Positions 18,501 through 28,010 are shown, counted from the stretch's first letter. The stretch: 64,000 nt of DNA from Sulfolobus tengchongensis (GCF_036967215.1 NZ_CP146016.1:1082501-1146500); one strand, 5' to 3'. Numbers and translations are program-made. Notes: generated from the sequence alone by a model not told the origin.

Positions 18501-18549
18501 TCAGTCGCGAGTTACTACATCATTTTTCAGGATTGGAGTTATTCATCAC
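18501..18549 (-). ncRNA. C/D-box methylation guide sRNA
   Basis: On the minus strand: C GTGATGA (18549-18543), 12-nt guide ATAACTCCAATC, D' CTGA (18530-18527), spacer AAA, C' ATGATGT (18523-18517), 12-nt guide AGTAACTCGCGA, D CTGA (18504-18501). All boxes and the 12/3/12 spacing are ideal for an archaeal C/D sRNA. It lies 36 bp upstream of the nnrDE start, so it could be processed from that leader or transcribed alone. Predicted targets are GAUUGGAGUUAU (D' guide) and UCGCGAGUUACU (D guide); I cannot assign them from memory. Confidence 0.82.
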
Positions 18550-18738
18550 TGTACTAAGCTAAGTTTAAATATTAGAGAAAGCTTCTATTATTTGTTATTG
18601 GTCTCATATTCTTTAATGATTTCTAGTATCTTACTATTATATTATTATATGATTTGGAATGATATGGTAAGTGTATTATGTTAGTCTCTAATCAAAATTT
18701 ATTAACTCTCACTTCGTTATAATAAATAGGTGCGTAAA

Positions 18739-19287
18739 ATGGTATTAGGAAAGGAAACCGAAATGGGTTTAAAGGAACTATTCAAGGCAAATGCAGAAGA
18801 TTTCATGTCATTAATGCTAGTAGCTGAAAAATTGGAACAGTTAGGCAAAAAGGAGGAGGCAAAGGCATTAAGAGAAAAGGCATTAGTGGAGTTAGGACAC
18901 GCAAAGGCAATTTTTGAAACATTACTAAAACATCAAGAACTACAAGGCATGGTAAGCGAGATGGCTAAAGAGGAACAAGAACAGCACATAAGTGAGTACA
19001 ATAAGGTTGCAATGACAGCAAAACAAGAAGGACACGAAGATATAGAAAAAATGCTATGTAGCTTTGCCGATCAAGAGGCTAAGATTGCTGAAACTATTGC
19101 AAGAGTTTCCAAGGTGCTAGAGAGTATGGCAAAAGAAGAGGATATGCAACATATAAGTGAGTACAATAAGGTTGCAATGACAGCAAAACAAGAAGGACAC
19201 GAAGATATAGAAAAAATGCTATGTGCATTCGCTGAACAAGAAGCGAAAATTTCTGAAACTATAAAAACTGTAGCGAAGGCTCTTTAA
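18739..19287 (+). CDS. Ferritin/rubrerythrin-like helical protein with internal duplication
   Basis: 182 residues, all helical. An N-terminal hairpin has KALVELGHAKAIFETLL with an E..H pair. Two copies follow of a unit reading HISEYNKVAMTAKQEGHEDI then EKMLC and an EA-rich helix, 55 residues apart. The EGHEDIEKMLCxFAxQEAK pattern resembles the EGYxxIAxxFxxxAxxE of rubrerythrin-type diiron proteins such as Sulfolobus sulerythrin, but the EAxH ligand is partly lost (QEAKI). Metal binding is therefore uncertain. The ATG at 18739 is chosen because AGGTG seven bases upstream is a good ribosome site; a GTG nine bases earlier is possible. A T-rich stretch after the stop (19299-19317) may terminate transcription. 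Confidence 0.7.
   Translation: MVLGKETEMGLKELFKANAEDFMSLMLVAEKLEQLGKKEEAKALREKALVELGHAKAIFETLLKHQELQGMVSEMAKEEQEQHISEYNKVAMTAKQEGHEDIEKMLCSFADQEAKIAETIARVSKVLESMAKEEDMQHISEYNKVAMTAKQEGHEDIEKMLCAFAEQEAKISETIKTVAKAL
18988..19059 (+). repeat. Direct repeat copy 1 (72 bp, perfect)
   Basis: Identical base for base to 19153-19224, offset 165 bp (55 codons), inside the ferritin-like gene. Flanking parts of the duplicated units differ at many positions, so the perfect block stands out. Confidence 0.97.
19153..19224 (+). repeat. Direct repeat copy 2 (72 bp, perfect)
   Basis: Second copy of the 72-bp block at 18988-19059, in the same reading frame. Identity includes every wobble position, which protein-level selection alone does not require. 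Confidence 0.97.
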
Positions 19288-19377
19288 AGCTATATTCTCT
19301 TATATTTTTCATTTTTTAGGTATTACACTATTATAAGGGGAAATCCATTTTAGGAAGATAGTAGATTTAATAGCATA

Positions 19378-20883
19378 ATGATAATTGGCTACGTAATTGG
19401 GCAAGCTACTACGCAGGAAGCGTTGATGCTAGCAGAAAAACCAGTTAGACTAGGAACTTATGTAATCTTGGAGTACGACAATATAAAGGCCTTAGGATTA
19501 ATAACGAGTGTTACGAGAGGTAGTTCAATGCTCGATGATAATATGAATGATATAGAAATTGTTCAAAAATTAAAACAGTTCAATAACAGTATACCCGTAT
19601 ATACTAAGGCAAAAGTAAAATTACTGTGCGATATAAATAATTATTGTTTAATGCCCGATATACCTCCCTTCGCTGGAACGCCAATTAGAGAAGCTGAAGA
19701 AGATGAGTTAAAAACTATTTACTCTAGAGATGGACAAATTAGAATAGGAACATTAGTAGGTAAAAATGTAGAAGTAAAACTAAATATAAATGCCTTAGCA
19801 AGACATTTGGCAATCTTAGCTGCTACAGGCTCAGGCAAATCTAATACCGTAGCGGTATTGTCACAAAGAATTTCTGAGCTTGGAGGATCTGTAATCATCT
19901 TTGACTATCACGGAGAGTATTATGACAGTGATATAAAGAATTTAAATCAGATAGAACCTAAACTGAACCCACTTTACATGACTCCTAGGGAATTTGCAAC
20001 ACTATTAGAAATAAGAGACAATGCTATTATACAATATAGGATTTTAAGGAGGGCATTTACAAGAGCAACTGAAGAAATTAAAAAACAACTAAAGGAGGGA
20101 CAAATAGCTTTAACGCAAATTAATCAACAATTTTATGATTTAATGAAGGAAAAATTGGAAGAAGAAGGGCGAACCGATAAAAGAGGGAATGCAAAAGAAG
20201 AAGTATTGAATAAATTCGAGGAATTTACAGATAGGTATTCGAATGTAATAGATCTTACCTCATCTGATATAGTTGAAAGGATTAGAAGAGGAAAAGTAAA
20301 CGTTGTGAGTCTTACACAACTGGATGAAGATTCAATGGATGCAATAGTATCTCATTATCTTAGAAGAATCTTGGACGCAAGAAAGGAATTTAAACGAAAG
20401 AAATCTGGTGGACTTAAATTCCCTATAATCACTGTCATCGAAGAGGCACACGTATTCCTCTCTAAAAATGATAACACATTAACGAAATATTGGGCATCGA
20501 GAATAGCCAGAGAAGGTAGAAAATTCGGTGTTGGATTAACTATAGTTAGCCAGAGACCTAAGGGGCTAGACGAAAATATATTAAGCCAGATGACAAATAA
20601 GATTATTTTAAAAATAGTTGAACCTACCGATAAGAAATACGTTTTAGAATCTAGTGATAACTTAAGTGAGGATTTAGCAGAACAGCTTTCTTCATTAGAT
20701 GTAGGAGAAGCAATAATAATTGGAAAGATTGTCAAGTTACCAGCTATTGTAAAAATAGATAAATTTGAAGGAAGATTACTTGGTACAGATCCAGACATGA
20801 TAGGCGAGTGGAAAATTGAACAAGAGCATGAAGAAATCGCTAAAGGTTTCGCTAATTTTGGTATTAACGGAGGTGAAGAGTAA
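19378..20883 (+). CDS. herA: DNA helicase/translocase HerA
   Basis: 501 residues, a hexameric bipolar DNA translocase. An N-terminal HAS-barrel (about 1-110) is followed by the RecA-like core with Walker A AATGSGKSN (Lys154), Walker B TVIEEAHVFL and a sensor region VGLTIVSQRPKGLDENILSQ. With NurA, Mre11 and Rad50 it resects DNA double-strand breaks to make 3' overhangs for RadA. It is the first gene of a tight four-gene operon, and mre11 begins immediately after its stop. The length and order match the Sulfolobus operon. Confidence 0.97.
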   Translation: MIIGYVIGQATTQEALMLAEKPVRLGTYVILEYDNIKALGLITSVTRGSSMLDDNMNDIEIVQKLKQFNNSIPVYTKAKVKLLCDINNYCLMPDIPPFAGTPIREAEEDELKTIYSRDGQIRIGTLVGKNVEVKLNINALARHLAILAATGSGKSNTVAVLSQRISELGGSVIIFDYHGEYYDSDIKNLNQIEPKLNPLYMTPREFATLLEIRDNAIIQYRILRRAFTRATEEIKKQLKEGQIALTQINQQFYDLMKEKLEEEGRTDKRGNAKEEVLNKFEEFTDRYSNVIDLTSSDIVERIRRGKVNVVSLTQLDEDSMDAIVSHYLRRILDARKEFKRKKSGGLKFPIITVIEEAHVFLSKNDNTLTKYWASRIAREGRKFGVGLTIVSQRPKGLDENILSQMTNKIILKIVEPTDKKYVLESSDNLSEDLAEQLSSLDVGEAIIIGKIVKLPAIVKIDKFEGRLLGTDPDMIGEWKIEQEHEEIAKGFANFGINGGEE

Positions 20884-22011
20884 TTGTTAATACTTCACAT
20901 CTCTGATACACATTTGGGAAAGAGGCAGTATTCCCTTGCTGAAAGAGAGAAGGATATTTACAATACATTTTCGCAATTAATTGACATAGCGATAAAGGAA
21001 CATGTCGATGCAGTTATACATTCTGGGGACTTATTTGATGTTTCAAATCCCTCTACTAACGCTATTGTGGAAGCAGTAAGGAACTTAAAACGTTTAAAGG
21101 AAGCTGGGATTCCGTTTTTATCGATACCAGGTGATCACGATAGACCTAAAAGGTCTGGATTCCTAGTTCCTCACTCGATATTACTCGAAATGGATCTGAT
21201 AAAAATGATGACTTATGAAAAACCATATACTCTAGGTAACTTAGAAATTTATGGTATTCCACACATTCCAACTATTTCAAAAACCGCACTAAAGGAGATT
21301 TTGTCCTCCTTAAAACCTACCTCTCATAGAAGCATCCTACTTCTACATCAAGGTGTAAAGCAGATGTTACCTTATGAAAGCTCCTGGCAATTAGAACTAG
21401 GTGACTTACCTAAGGGTTTCGGATACTATGCCTTAGGCCATATTCATACAAGATGGAAGCTTATCCAAGAGGATGGTTCAATCATAGCGATAGCTGGTTC
21501 TCCCGATATTATGAGAGAAGAAGAGATAGAAGGATATGAAAATTTTGGAAAAGGAGCGTATCTAGTAGACTTTTCAAAGGAATTACCTAATCTTCAGCAA
21601 ATAAATATTAAGATAAGAAAGCAAAAAGTTGTTGTTATAAATACGAAGGATTTGAAAAATGAGATTGAGAAGATAAAAAATGAGATAAAAAACGAAAATG
21701 AAAAACCTATAATTCATATCATTTTGAGAGGAGAAACAATAAGAAAAGATTTACTAAATAGAGAATTACTTGTATTAAATGATAACGTGCTATATTACAG
21801 AATATATAAGGATGAAACTTCACAATCAATTAACAATATAACCTATACTTTACCACAAGAAAAGGGATTGGACAAAATAATACTTGAATATCTAACCAAG
21901 TATGAAAAATTCAATGAAGACGAAGCTAATCTAATTTTACAAATGATAAAGAACGTTGATTCGGAGGAAACTGTAATCGAGATACTAAAGAAAATAAGCG
22001 GTGTTGATTAA
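20884..22011 (+). CDS. mre11: DNA repair nuclease Mre11
   Basis: 375 residues. The phosphodiesterase motifs are in order: ILHISDTHLG, VIHSGDLFD, IPGDHDRP, LLLHQGV and ALGHIHTRW, which bind two Mn ions. With Rad50 it nicks and trims DNA ends. The start is TTG at 20884, directly after the herA stop; a strong ribosome site GGAGGTGA (20871-20878) within herA supports it. The stop overlaps the rad50 ATG by one base (TAATG), giving translational coupling. Confidence 0.96.
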   Translation: MLILHISDTHLGKRQYSLAEREKDIYNTFSQLIDIAIKEHVDAVIHSGDLFDVSNPSTNAIVEAVRNLKRLKEAGIPFLSIPGDHDRPKRSGFLVPHSILLEMDLIKMMTYEKPYTLGNLEIYGIPHIPTISKTALKEILSSLKPTSHRSILLLHQGVKQMLPYESSWQLELGDLPKGFGYYALGHIHTRWKLIQEDGSIIAIAGSPDIMREEEIEGYENFGKGAYLVDFSKELPNLQQINIKIRKQKVVVINTKDLKNEIEKIKNEIKNENEKPIIHIILRGETIRKDLLNRELLVLNDNVLYYRIYKDETSQSINNITYTLPQEKGLDKIILEYLTKYEKFNEDEANLILQMIKNVDSEETVIEILKKISGVD

Positions 22012-24614
22012 TGCGAATCAGTAAGATTATATTAAATAACTTCTTAAGTCATGAAAAAAATGAAATTAATTTTAAAGGAGAAATAAACGTAATAATAGGA
22101 CAAAATGGTGCTGGTAAGAGTTCAATAATAGATGGAATAGTTTTTGGACTATTTAGGGAGCATAGTAGAGGAACTATCGACAATTTAATTAGAAAAGGTA
22201 CTAATAGAGCTAGTATAAAATTACATTTGCTTAATGAGAGAGACGAAATAATAATTGATAGAAATATAAGTAAAGGTAATAGCTCGATAGAAGATGGATT
22301 AATAAAGAATGGGAAGCCATTAGCATATTCAGCAAAGAAAGTATCCGAAGAGTTAGAGAAAATTCTAGGGATTGATAAAGATATTGCCCTATCAACAATA
22401 ATAGTAAAACAAGGAGAATTAGATAAAATCTTAGACGATTTCCAAGAAGTAATAGGCAAAATACTAAAACTCGAGTCCATTGAGAAGCTCACAGACACTA
22501 GAGGACCAATAGTTAGTTTCAGGAAGGATCTAGAAAATAAACTTAAACTGCTAGATACCATAAAAGAACAGTACGAAAGTGACAAAAAGAGATTAGAGGA
22601 AAAGCAAAGGAGAATAAAGGAGCTAGAAGAAAAAAGAGAAAAATTAAATAAAGAGCTAGACACTCTTGAAACAAATTTAGATGAGCTTAGAGATCAATTT
22701 GAGAAATATGATGCAAAGAGAAATAAATATATAGAGTTAAGAACTAGCTTAGAAGAAAAAAGAAATACTCTGAACTCTGTAATCAAAGAAATCAATAGAT
22801 TAAAAAAGGAAACTGAGAATCTCGAGAATATTGAGAACGAAGTAAAAGAACTCGATAAGTTAAAAGAAATAAAAGCTAAGTTAGACAATTATGAGGCGTT
22901 ACTTGAAAATAACAGACACATTATATCTAATATAAAGGATCTAAGTGAGGAGATACAAGAGTTTGAAAAGGCTATAGCTAGAAAAAAGGAACTTGAAAAT
23001 AAATATCTGAGATATAAAAACTTGGAAGAGGAAAAGAAGAAAGTAGACGCTGACTATAGAAATTATATAAGATTAAAAAGTGAATTAGAATCTAAAATTC
23101 GTCTTTTAGAAAAACTAGAAAAACAAATTAATGAGATAACTAGAGGAATTGATAAAATAAATGAACTTGAAAACAAAATAAAGGAGCTTAGAGAGAAACA
23201 ATCGCATCTCCAGCAACAACTAGGTGAAGTTAATAACTCACTAAATGAAAAAGAAGAATTAGTAAGGAACATTAGTCAAATTAAGGGGAATACATGTCCA
23301 GTATGTGGTAGGTCACTTGATGAATATCACAAGGTAAAAATAGTAGAGGAAACTAAAGCTATTATCTTAGAATTGAGGAAAAAAAAGAGTGATTTGAACA
23401 AGAAATTAAATGAAACTATTGAAGAACTAAACAAGGCTGAGAGTGAGTATAAGATACTATCAAATAATAAAGCTAAATATGATGATATGAAAAGACAAAT
23501 GGATGAATTTGAAAAAGAAATAGAAAGCCTAAGATTAAAGATTGCAACTTATACAAATATAGAGGAGAAAATGAAAAGTATTACAGAGGAATTAGAGATA
23601 TTGAAAAGTGATTATGAGGAGTATATAAGACTGTCTAAATATGATGAAAGTAAACTAGCTGATAAGAAGCAGAGATTAGAATCTCTGTTGAACGAGAAAA
23701 ATAAATTAGAAGAGAAATTAAGATCTTTAGAAAATGAGATCCGAGGATTCGATAAAAAGAGTTTACAAGAAAAAATATCGAATTTAGAGAAGAAGAAAGA
23801 CATACTAGAAGACATGAAAAAGAAAAGAAGCGCTTTGGAGACATATCTTCAACAAAGGGCTTCATTAGAAGACGAAATAAGAAAACTTGAGAGCGAGCTA
23901 GCAAATATTCAGTTCAGTGAGAACGAGTATAATGAGCTGAAGAGTAGAATAGATAATTTAGAGAAGGAAATTAATGAAAGAAGGAATGACATAAGCAGGA
24001 TTGAAGGAGAGTTACATAGCGAGAAAAGGGACATTGAGAGTTTAGTTAATCAGATAGAAAATTATGAAAGACAGCTAATGAATAAAGATAAAATTGAACA
24101 AGCCATTAATAAATTGGAAAAAATAAGAACGGCATTAGGAGAAAAGAGATTACAGAGTTATATAGTTATGACCACTAAACAAGTAATTGAAAACAATCTA
24201 AATGATATAATATCAAAATTTGATTTGTCAATAAAGAACGTCGAAATAGAGATAACTCCAAAAATTGGAAAGGGCAGTAGAGGAACGGGAAATATAATTG
24301 TTTATACTAATAATGGAGATACTTTACCAATTGTAGCATTAAGTGGCGGTGAAAAGATAGCATTGGCAATCGCTTTGAGGCTAGCTATTGCAAAAACTTT
24401 GATGACTAATACAAACTTTTTCATTCTTGACGAGCCCACAATCCATTTAGATGATCAGAGAAAGACCTATCTCATTGAATTGATTAGAGCTGCAAAAGAA
24501 AGTGTACCTCAAATAATAGTTGTAACTCATGATGAAGAAGTCCTACAAGCTGGCGATTATGTTATCCGTGTAGAGAAAAGAGGCAATAAGAGTATAGTGA
24601 GGGAGGAGACGTGA
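22011..24614 (+). CDS. rad50: DNA repair ATPase Rad50
   Basis: 867 residues. Walker A GQNGAGKSS (about 31-39) and a C-terminal lobe with signature ALSGGEKIALAIALRLAIA and Walker B FFILDEPTIHLDD make the ABC-type head. About 600 residues of coiled coil lie between. The zinc hook CPVCG has Cys429 and Cys432 at the coil apex, joining two molecules. It bridges DNA ends and controls Mre11. It overlaps nurA by 4 bp (GTGA). Confidence 0.97.
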   Translation: MRISKIILNNFLSHEKNEINFKGEINVIIGQNGAGKSSIIDGIVFGLFREHSRGTIDNLIRKGTNRASIKLHLLNERDEIIIDRNISKGNSSIEDGLIKNGKPLAYSAKKVSEELEKILGIDKDIALSTIIVKQGELDKILDDFQEVIGKILKLESIEKLTDTRGPIVSFRKDLENKLKLLDTIKEQYESDKKRLEEKQRRIKELEEKREKLNKELDTLETNLDELRDQFEKYDAKRNKYIELRTSLEEKRNTLNSVIKEINRLKKETENLENIENEVKELDKLKEIKAKLDNYEALLENNRHIISNIKDLSEEIQEFEKAIARKKELENKYLRYKNLEEEKKKVDADYRNYIRLKSELESKIRLLEKLEKQINEITRGIDKINELENKIKELREKQSHLQQQLGEVNNSLNEKEELVRNISQIKGNTCPVCGRSLDEYHKVKIVEETKAIILELRKKKSDLNKKLNETIEELNKAESEYKILSNNKAKYDDMKRQMDEFEKEIESLRLKIATYTNIEEKMKSITEELEILKSDYEEYIRLSKYDESKLADKKQRLESLLNEKNKLEEKLRSLENEIRGFDKKSLQEKISNLEKKKDILEDMKKKRSALETYLQQRASLEDEIRKLESELANIQFSENEYNELKSRIDNLEKEINERRNDISRIEGELHSEKRDIESLVNQIENYERQLMNKDKIEQAINKLEKIRTALGEKRLQSYIVMTTKQVIENNLNDIISKFDLSIKNVEIEITPKIGKGSRGTGNIIVYTNNGDTLPIVALSGGEKIALAIALRLAIAKTLMTNTNFFILDEPTIHLDDQRKTYLIELIRAAKESVPQIIVVTHDEEVLQAGDYVIRVEKRGNKSIVREET

Positions 24615-25627
24615 TAAGAAAAATATATGATATGCTAATAAAAAATCAACGCGAAATAAAAAATCAAATCTATAATACAGCAAATTATCTTAAACAAGAA
24701 ATACAAGAAAAAATCAAAGAGTATTGGAATAACTACACTCCTAACACTCAATTAGGTCAATTAGAATTCGTGGCGGTAGATGGTGGTTCGTTCAGTAAAG
24801 CTATGAGAATAGGAATAATATATGCCGTCGGTGCGGAATCAGTAATCGGAGATAAAGGGGGAGTTAAACCATTAGGTGAAGATGGAAGGATAGGAATTTT
24901 TAAACCGGGCAATGATGCACAAGAAAGAATCTCTCTATTAATGGAAGCATTGGAACTTCTGTTAGCATTAAAAGACGGAAAACTTGGAGATTATGTCCTA
25001 ATGGATGGTAGTCTCAATAAGAAAATAGGTAAAAAAGTCGATATTCAGAAGTTTTCTAAAGATGAATTAAATTTAGTCGAAAACGTTGATATAGATAGCA
25101 TAATTAATCTAAAAGATGAAGAGAAAATGAAAGATCTTCTAACGCTTACTAACCAATTACTCATTAGTAAAATAATAGAAGAGTATGACGGTAAAGTATT
25201 ATGGATCTCTAAGACTAGCAGATCAAGAGATCTATTTGATACAGACTATCCCGACATAACTGTTTTTGAATTATTTACTGAGGAAACTGGATTTTCAAAT
25301 CCTATTGTAAAAAATATTGCATCTGAGAAGGTTTCGAATTATGATAAAGTAGAAATATTGAAGAATATGGAGTATAGTACTTTTTACGCTAGACTAGACA
25401 AAGGAAAGAGAGTAATAAGAATCGATATAACTGGTAGAATAGATGAAAATATTGCAAAAGACATAATTGATAGCATAAGTGGTATTTCAGTCAAGGGATA
25501 TCCGTTTCCACTTTTGAAGGCACATATCGATGTTAGATTCTCTAAATCAGATAGGGAGAAAATAATACGAATGATAGGAAGTAGACTTTATAAAAATATA
25601 GAATGGTGGCCTACTCAGTTTGACTAG
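24611..25627 (+). CDS. nurA: 5'-3' nuclease NurA
   Basis: 338 residues with the RNase H-like NurA fold. The first catalytic Asp is in EFVAVDGGSFSKAM (residues about 51-64), with a second acidic segment in GDYVLMDGSLNKK and a C-terminal KAHIDVRFSKSDRE. It sits in the HerA ring and degrades the 5' strand during end resection. The start is GTG at 24611, overlapping the rad50 stop, and it is the last gene of the operon. It ends 8 bp before the convergent CDF transporter. Confidence 0.95.
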   Translation: MIRKIYDMLIKNQREIKNQIYNTANYLKQEIQEKIKEYWNNYTPNTQLGQLEFVAVDGGSFSKAMRIGIIYAVGAESVIGDKGGVKPLGEDGRIGIFKPGNDAQERISLLMEALELLLALKDGKLGDYVLMDGSLNKKIGKKVDIQKFSKDELNLVENVDIDSIINLKDEEKMKDLLTLTNQLLISKIIEEYDGKVLWISKTSRSRDLFDTDYPDITVFELFTEETGFSNPIVKNIASEKVSNYDKVEILKNMEYSTFYARLDKGKRVIRIDITGRIDENIAKDIIDSISGISVKGYPFPLLKAHIDVRFSKSDREKIIRMIGSRLYKNIEWWPTQFD

Positions 25628-25635
25628 AATGTTAT

Positions 25636-26451
25636 TTAATCGTGTGCATCAGTTTCAAATTGAACTGTTATGTGAGAAATGTTATATTTTTCTTTAAGTA
25701 CTTTATAAATCGAATTTCTCATATCGTCAGCCTCAGCTATAGTCAAATTTGGTGGAACCTTAACGTGAAGAGTAGCTACTCTCATATGGTTACAAATTGA
25801 CCATATATGAAGATGATGTATATTGGGCGAAATTTTAGCCAACTCGTTTTGAACATCATCTATTTTTACTGGTGAACCTTCCATAAATATTAAGAAGGAT
25901 TCTTTTAACAATGGAACGGAAAATGAGACGTTTAGTAAAACTAAGATAAGAGCACCTATGGGATCCAATTCTCGTAGACCTATAAATAAGATAAGAGCAC
26001 CCGTTATAATCCCTATAACATATCCTAGGAAGTCTGATAAAATATGGACATAGACGCTCCTACTTCCTATATCATCTTTTTCTTTTGGTTTCGCAAAAAA
26101 GGTTAGTATTGCAGCTATGGCAGACGTTATAATCAACACTATAGAATTATCTAATACTCCTCTAATCAGCGAGATAATCGAAATGTACGCTACAATTACA
26201 GAAAGAAAAATTATCACAAAAATATTAGCGATAGCAACAACAACTTCTAATCTATGTAAACCATATGTATACTTTCCTTCTCTTGTCTCATTTTTACCTA
26301 TAGTTTTCAATATAGCTATAGAGAATAAAACTGTTAGAAAGTCTATCATTACATGAGAAAATTCTGATAGTATTAAAGGACTAGATGAAACATGATAGGC
26401 AATAATTAAGATAAAAAGGGATAGAGACATTAATATTATTGTCCTATACAC
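25636..26451 (-). CDS. Cation diffusion facilitator (CDF) metal exporter
   Basis: 271 residues. Six membrane spans carry the two metal-site motifs FSHVMIDFLTV (span 2) and VHILSDFLGYV (span 5). The C-terminal cytoplasmic domain has HHLHIWSICNHMRVATLHVKV, the ferredoxin-like dimer sensor. HxxxD in both sites points to zinc-type CDF proteins that export Zn, Fe or Co by proton antiport. It is monocistronic. A second, more diverged CDF-like protein is encoded at 38511. Confidence 0.9.
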   Translation of the reverse strand: MYRTIILMSLSLFILIIAYHVSSSPLILSEFSHVMIDFLTVLFSIAILKTIGKNETREGKYTYGLHRLEVVVAIANIFVIIFLSVIVAYISIISLIRGVLDNSIVLIITSAIAAILTFFAKPKEKDDIGSRSVYVHILSDFLGYVIGIITGALILFIGLRELDPIGALILVLLNVSFSVPLLKESFLIFMEGSPVKIDDVQNELAKISPNIHHLHIWSICNHMRVATLHVKVPPNLTIAEADDMRNSIYKVLKEKYNISHITVQFETDAHD

Positions 26452-26938
26452 ACAATAAGGTATGTTATGTATTATAAATAAGTCTTTTTGAGGCTTACCC
26501 TAAGATAAATAGCAGGAGATCATCAGAGAAATTTAAGATGTGCTACTTTTAAATTTTATCTCATATATAATTTTTATTTAGGATATAGTTTAAAATGAAA
26601 TAGTTTGTGGATTTTCTGAAAATTGAGGCTATTCTCTCTATCAGGACTATTCATAGAATTATCGTCTAGTTTTCAAATGATATACACACTACAAAGCAAG
26701 ACATCTTATAGAATACTTGGGAGTATTGTATTTATTACTCAGCTGATAATCTAACATAACACTTATTAGACGGAGCCCCTTTCATCGAGTCCTAATAGAC
26801 ACTCGGGGGCTGATCCTGCCGACCCTTAACTTAAATACTACTTCCAGACCTTTATATCTTTCTAGTTTATGAAAGCTTCACACTTTGTCTTGTTATGAAT
26901 TAATGACTTTCAAAAATGCTCTTCCTTTTACGTTCTTC
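26452..26938. other. 487-bp intergenic gap
   Basis: No credible open frame was found. The gap lies between the starts of the CDF gene and the end of the methyltransferase gene, both on the minus strand. It is AT-rich except for one GC-rich hairpin island at 26774-26820, described separately. TATA-like elements for the CDF gene are present within the first 60 bp. Confidence 0.55.
26774..26811 (+). other. GC-rich two-part hairpin, possible structured RNA
   Basis: AGCCCC (26774-26779) pairs with GGGGCT (26806-26811) and CGAGT (26786-26790) with ACTCG (26801-26805), leaving a six-base bulge on the 5' side and a ten-base loop. Strong G+C pairing in a gap of about 28% G+C suggests a structured RNA or a mobile-element end. 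It does not fit C/D or H/ACA rules. The strand is arbitrary because a hairpin reads on both. Confidence 0.45.
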
Positions 26939-27547
26939 CTAAAATAAAGGGATACCCTCTACACATATAAATGAGCCACGATCATCATTATATACTGGTT
27001 CAAGCTCGCTTTCGTTAATTTCCTCTAAAGTTGATCTAATTCTGGATATTTTCGCAAAATTACCCAAAATAGTGTAAAATTCATGCCTAGATATAAAATG
27101 AGCGTAAGAATAGTACTTATGTCCTTGTTTACCTAGCTGTTGATAGTATTCACCCCATTTAGAATCCCTAGCAATGAAACAAATGACTACTCTTTCCTTT
27201 GCCACTCTTACCGCCTCTCTAATAAATGCTTTTACATCTTCTATGAAGCAAACAGTCACTGAGCTAAATACACAGTTAAACGCCTTGTCCCTAAACGGTA
27301 AAAATAACGCATCAGCCATAACTTTCTCGTCACTTCTGCTCTCTTTAAGCATTAATAGAGATATATCTAGAGATACTATGTGACCATTAATCTCCTCATG
27401 AAAGATATCTGGCCCTGACCCTATATCCAAACAATCTTTAAGGTCAAAACTTCTAACTACATTCTTCTCGTTCTCGTATATTTTATTATGGACTTCGTAC
27501 CACCTCTTATATTTCTTTGGATCGTTAAATAGTGTTCTTATATCCAT
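26939..27547 (-). CDS. Class I SAM-dependent methyltransferase
   Basis: About 202 residues. Motif I is DCLDIGSGPDIF, the acidic end of strand 2 is IVSLDISLLML, motif post-II is MADALFLPFRDKAFNCVFS and motif III follows in EAVRVAKERVVICF. This is the Methyltransf_11 type acting on a small molecule or an unknown target. The ATG at 27547 is preferred; a GTG at 27559 directly abuts the ribosome site GGTGA. It overlaps the upstream Cys-containing gene, so both are one operon. Confidence 0.8.
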   Translation of the reverse strand: MDIRTLFNDPKKYKRWYEVHNKIYENEKNVVRSFDLKDCLDIGSGPDIFHEEINGHIVSLDISLLMLKESRSDEKVMADALFLPFRDKAFNCVFSSVTVCFIEDVKAFIREAVRVAKERVVICFIARDSKWGEYYQQLGKQGHKYYSYAHFISRHEFYTILGNFAKISRIRSTLEEINESELEPVYNDDRGSFICVEGIPLF

Positions 27548-28010
27548 AATTGCTCTCACTCACCTTTATTACTTCCATTAGTATTTTAATTTTAGTGATA
27601 ATATCATCTAGAAATGACACTAAGTCTTCCCTTCTTCTTCTCAATGCAATAGATGTAGAGAATGAGAATTCTGAGAGTCTATTCTCAATAAATTCCAATT
27701 CTCTTTCAATTTGTGTTTTTAAATTCTTATATGTTAAATAAATGTCAAAAAGATCAACGGTTATGGTTTTCTCATCATCTCTTAACGAGTAATATGGGCA
27801 TAAATAACAAAAAACTGGGTGGGGGACAATTTTCCCATTAGATATCCAACTGGCGAGTATTTTGCTTTTAGATGAGAATTTTTTACAATAACCATAAATA
27901 AAAAATGCGCAAGAGTCGCGCTTTCTAGTACCCTCAGCTACTATCTGGTCATAGTTCCTTATTTTATGAGACAAGACTATGTCAATTGATAACTCTCTGA
28001 AGTTTTGCAT
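27525..28010 (-). CDS. Cysteine-containing protein, unknown
   Basis: 161 residues. The N-terminal half has four Cys: one in KRDSCAFFIYGYCKKF and a pair in HPVFCYLCPYY, which could bind a metal or cluster. The C-terminal half is a long coiled coil (IERELEFIENRLSEF and onwards). I do not recognise a family. It shares at least 23 bp with the start of the methyltransferase gene and is divergent from the Fur-family gene with about 50 bp to the TTG start, so regulation by Fur is conceivable. Confidence 0.65.
   Translation of the reverse strand: MQNFRELSIDIVLSHKIRNYDQIVAEGTRKRDSCAFFIYGYCKKFSSKSKILASWISNGKIVPHPVFCYLCPYYSLRDDEKTITVDLFDIYLTYKNLKTQIERELEFIENRLSEFSFSTSIALRRRREDLVSFLDDIITKIKILMEVIKVSESNYGYKNTI

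Noticed and set aside
22049-23904. Long minus-strand frames opposite rad50
   Set aside because: Ser/Phe-rich shadow translations of coiled-coil coding sequence.
26774-26823. Possible H/ACA RNA or rRNA fragment
   Set aside because: No ACA at the right distance, no pocket on the 3' side, and similarity to 16S stops after about eleven bases.
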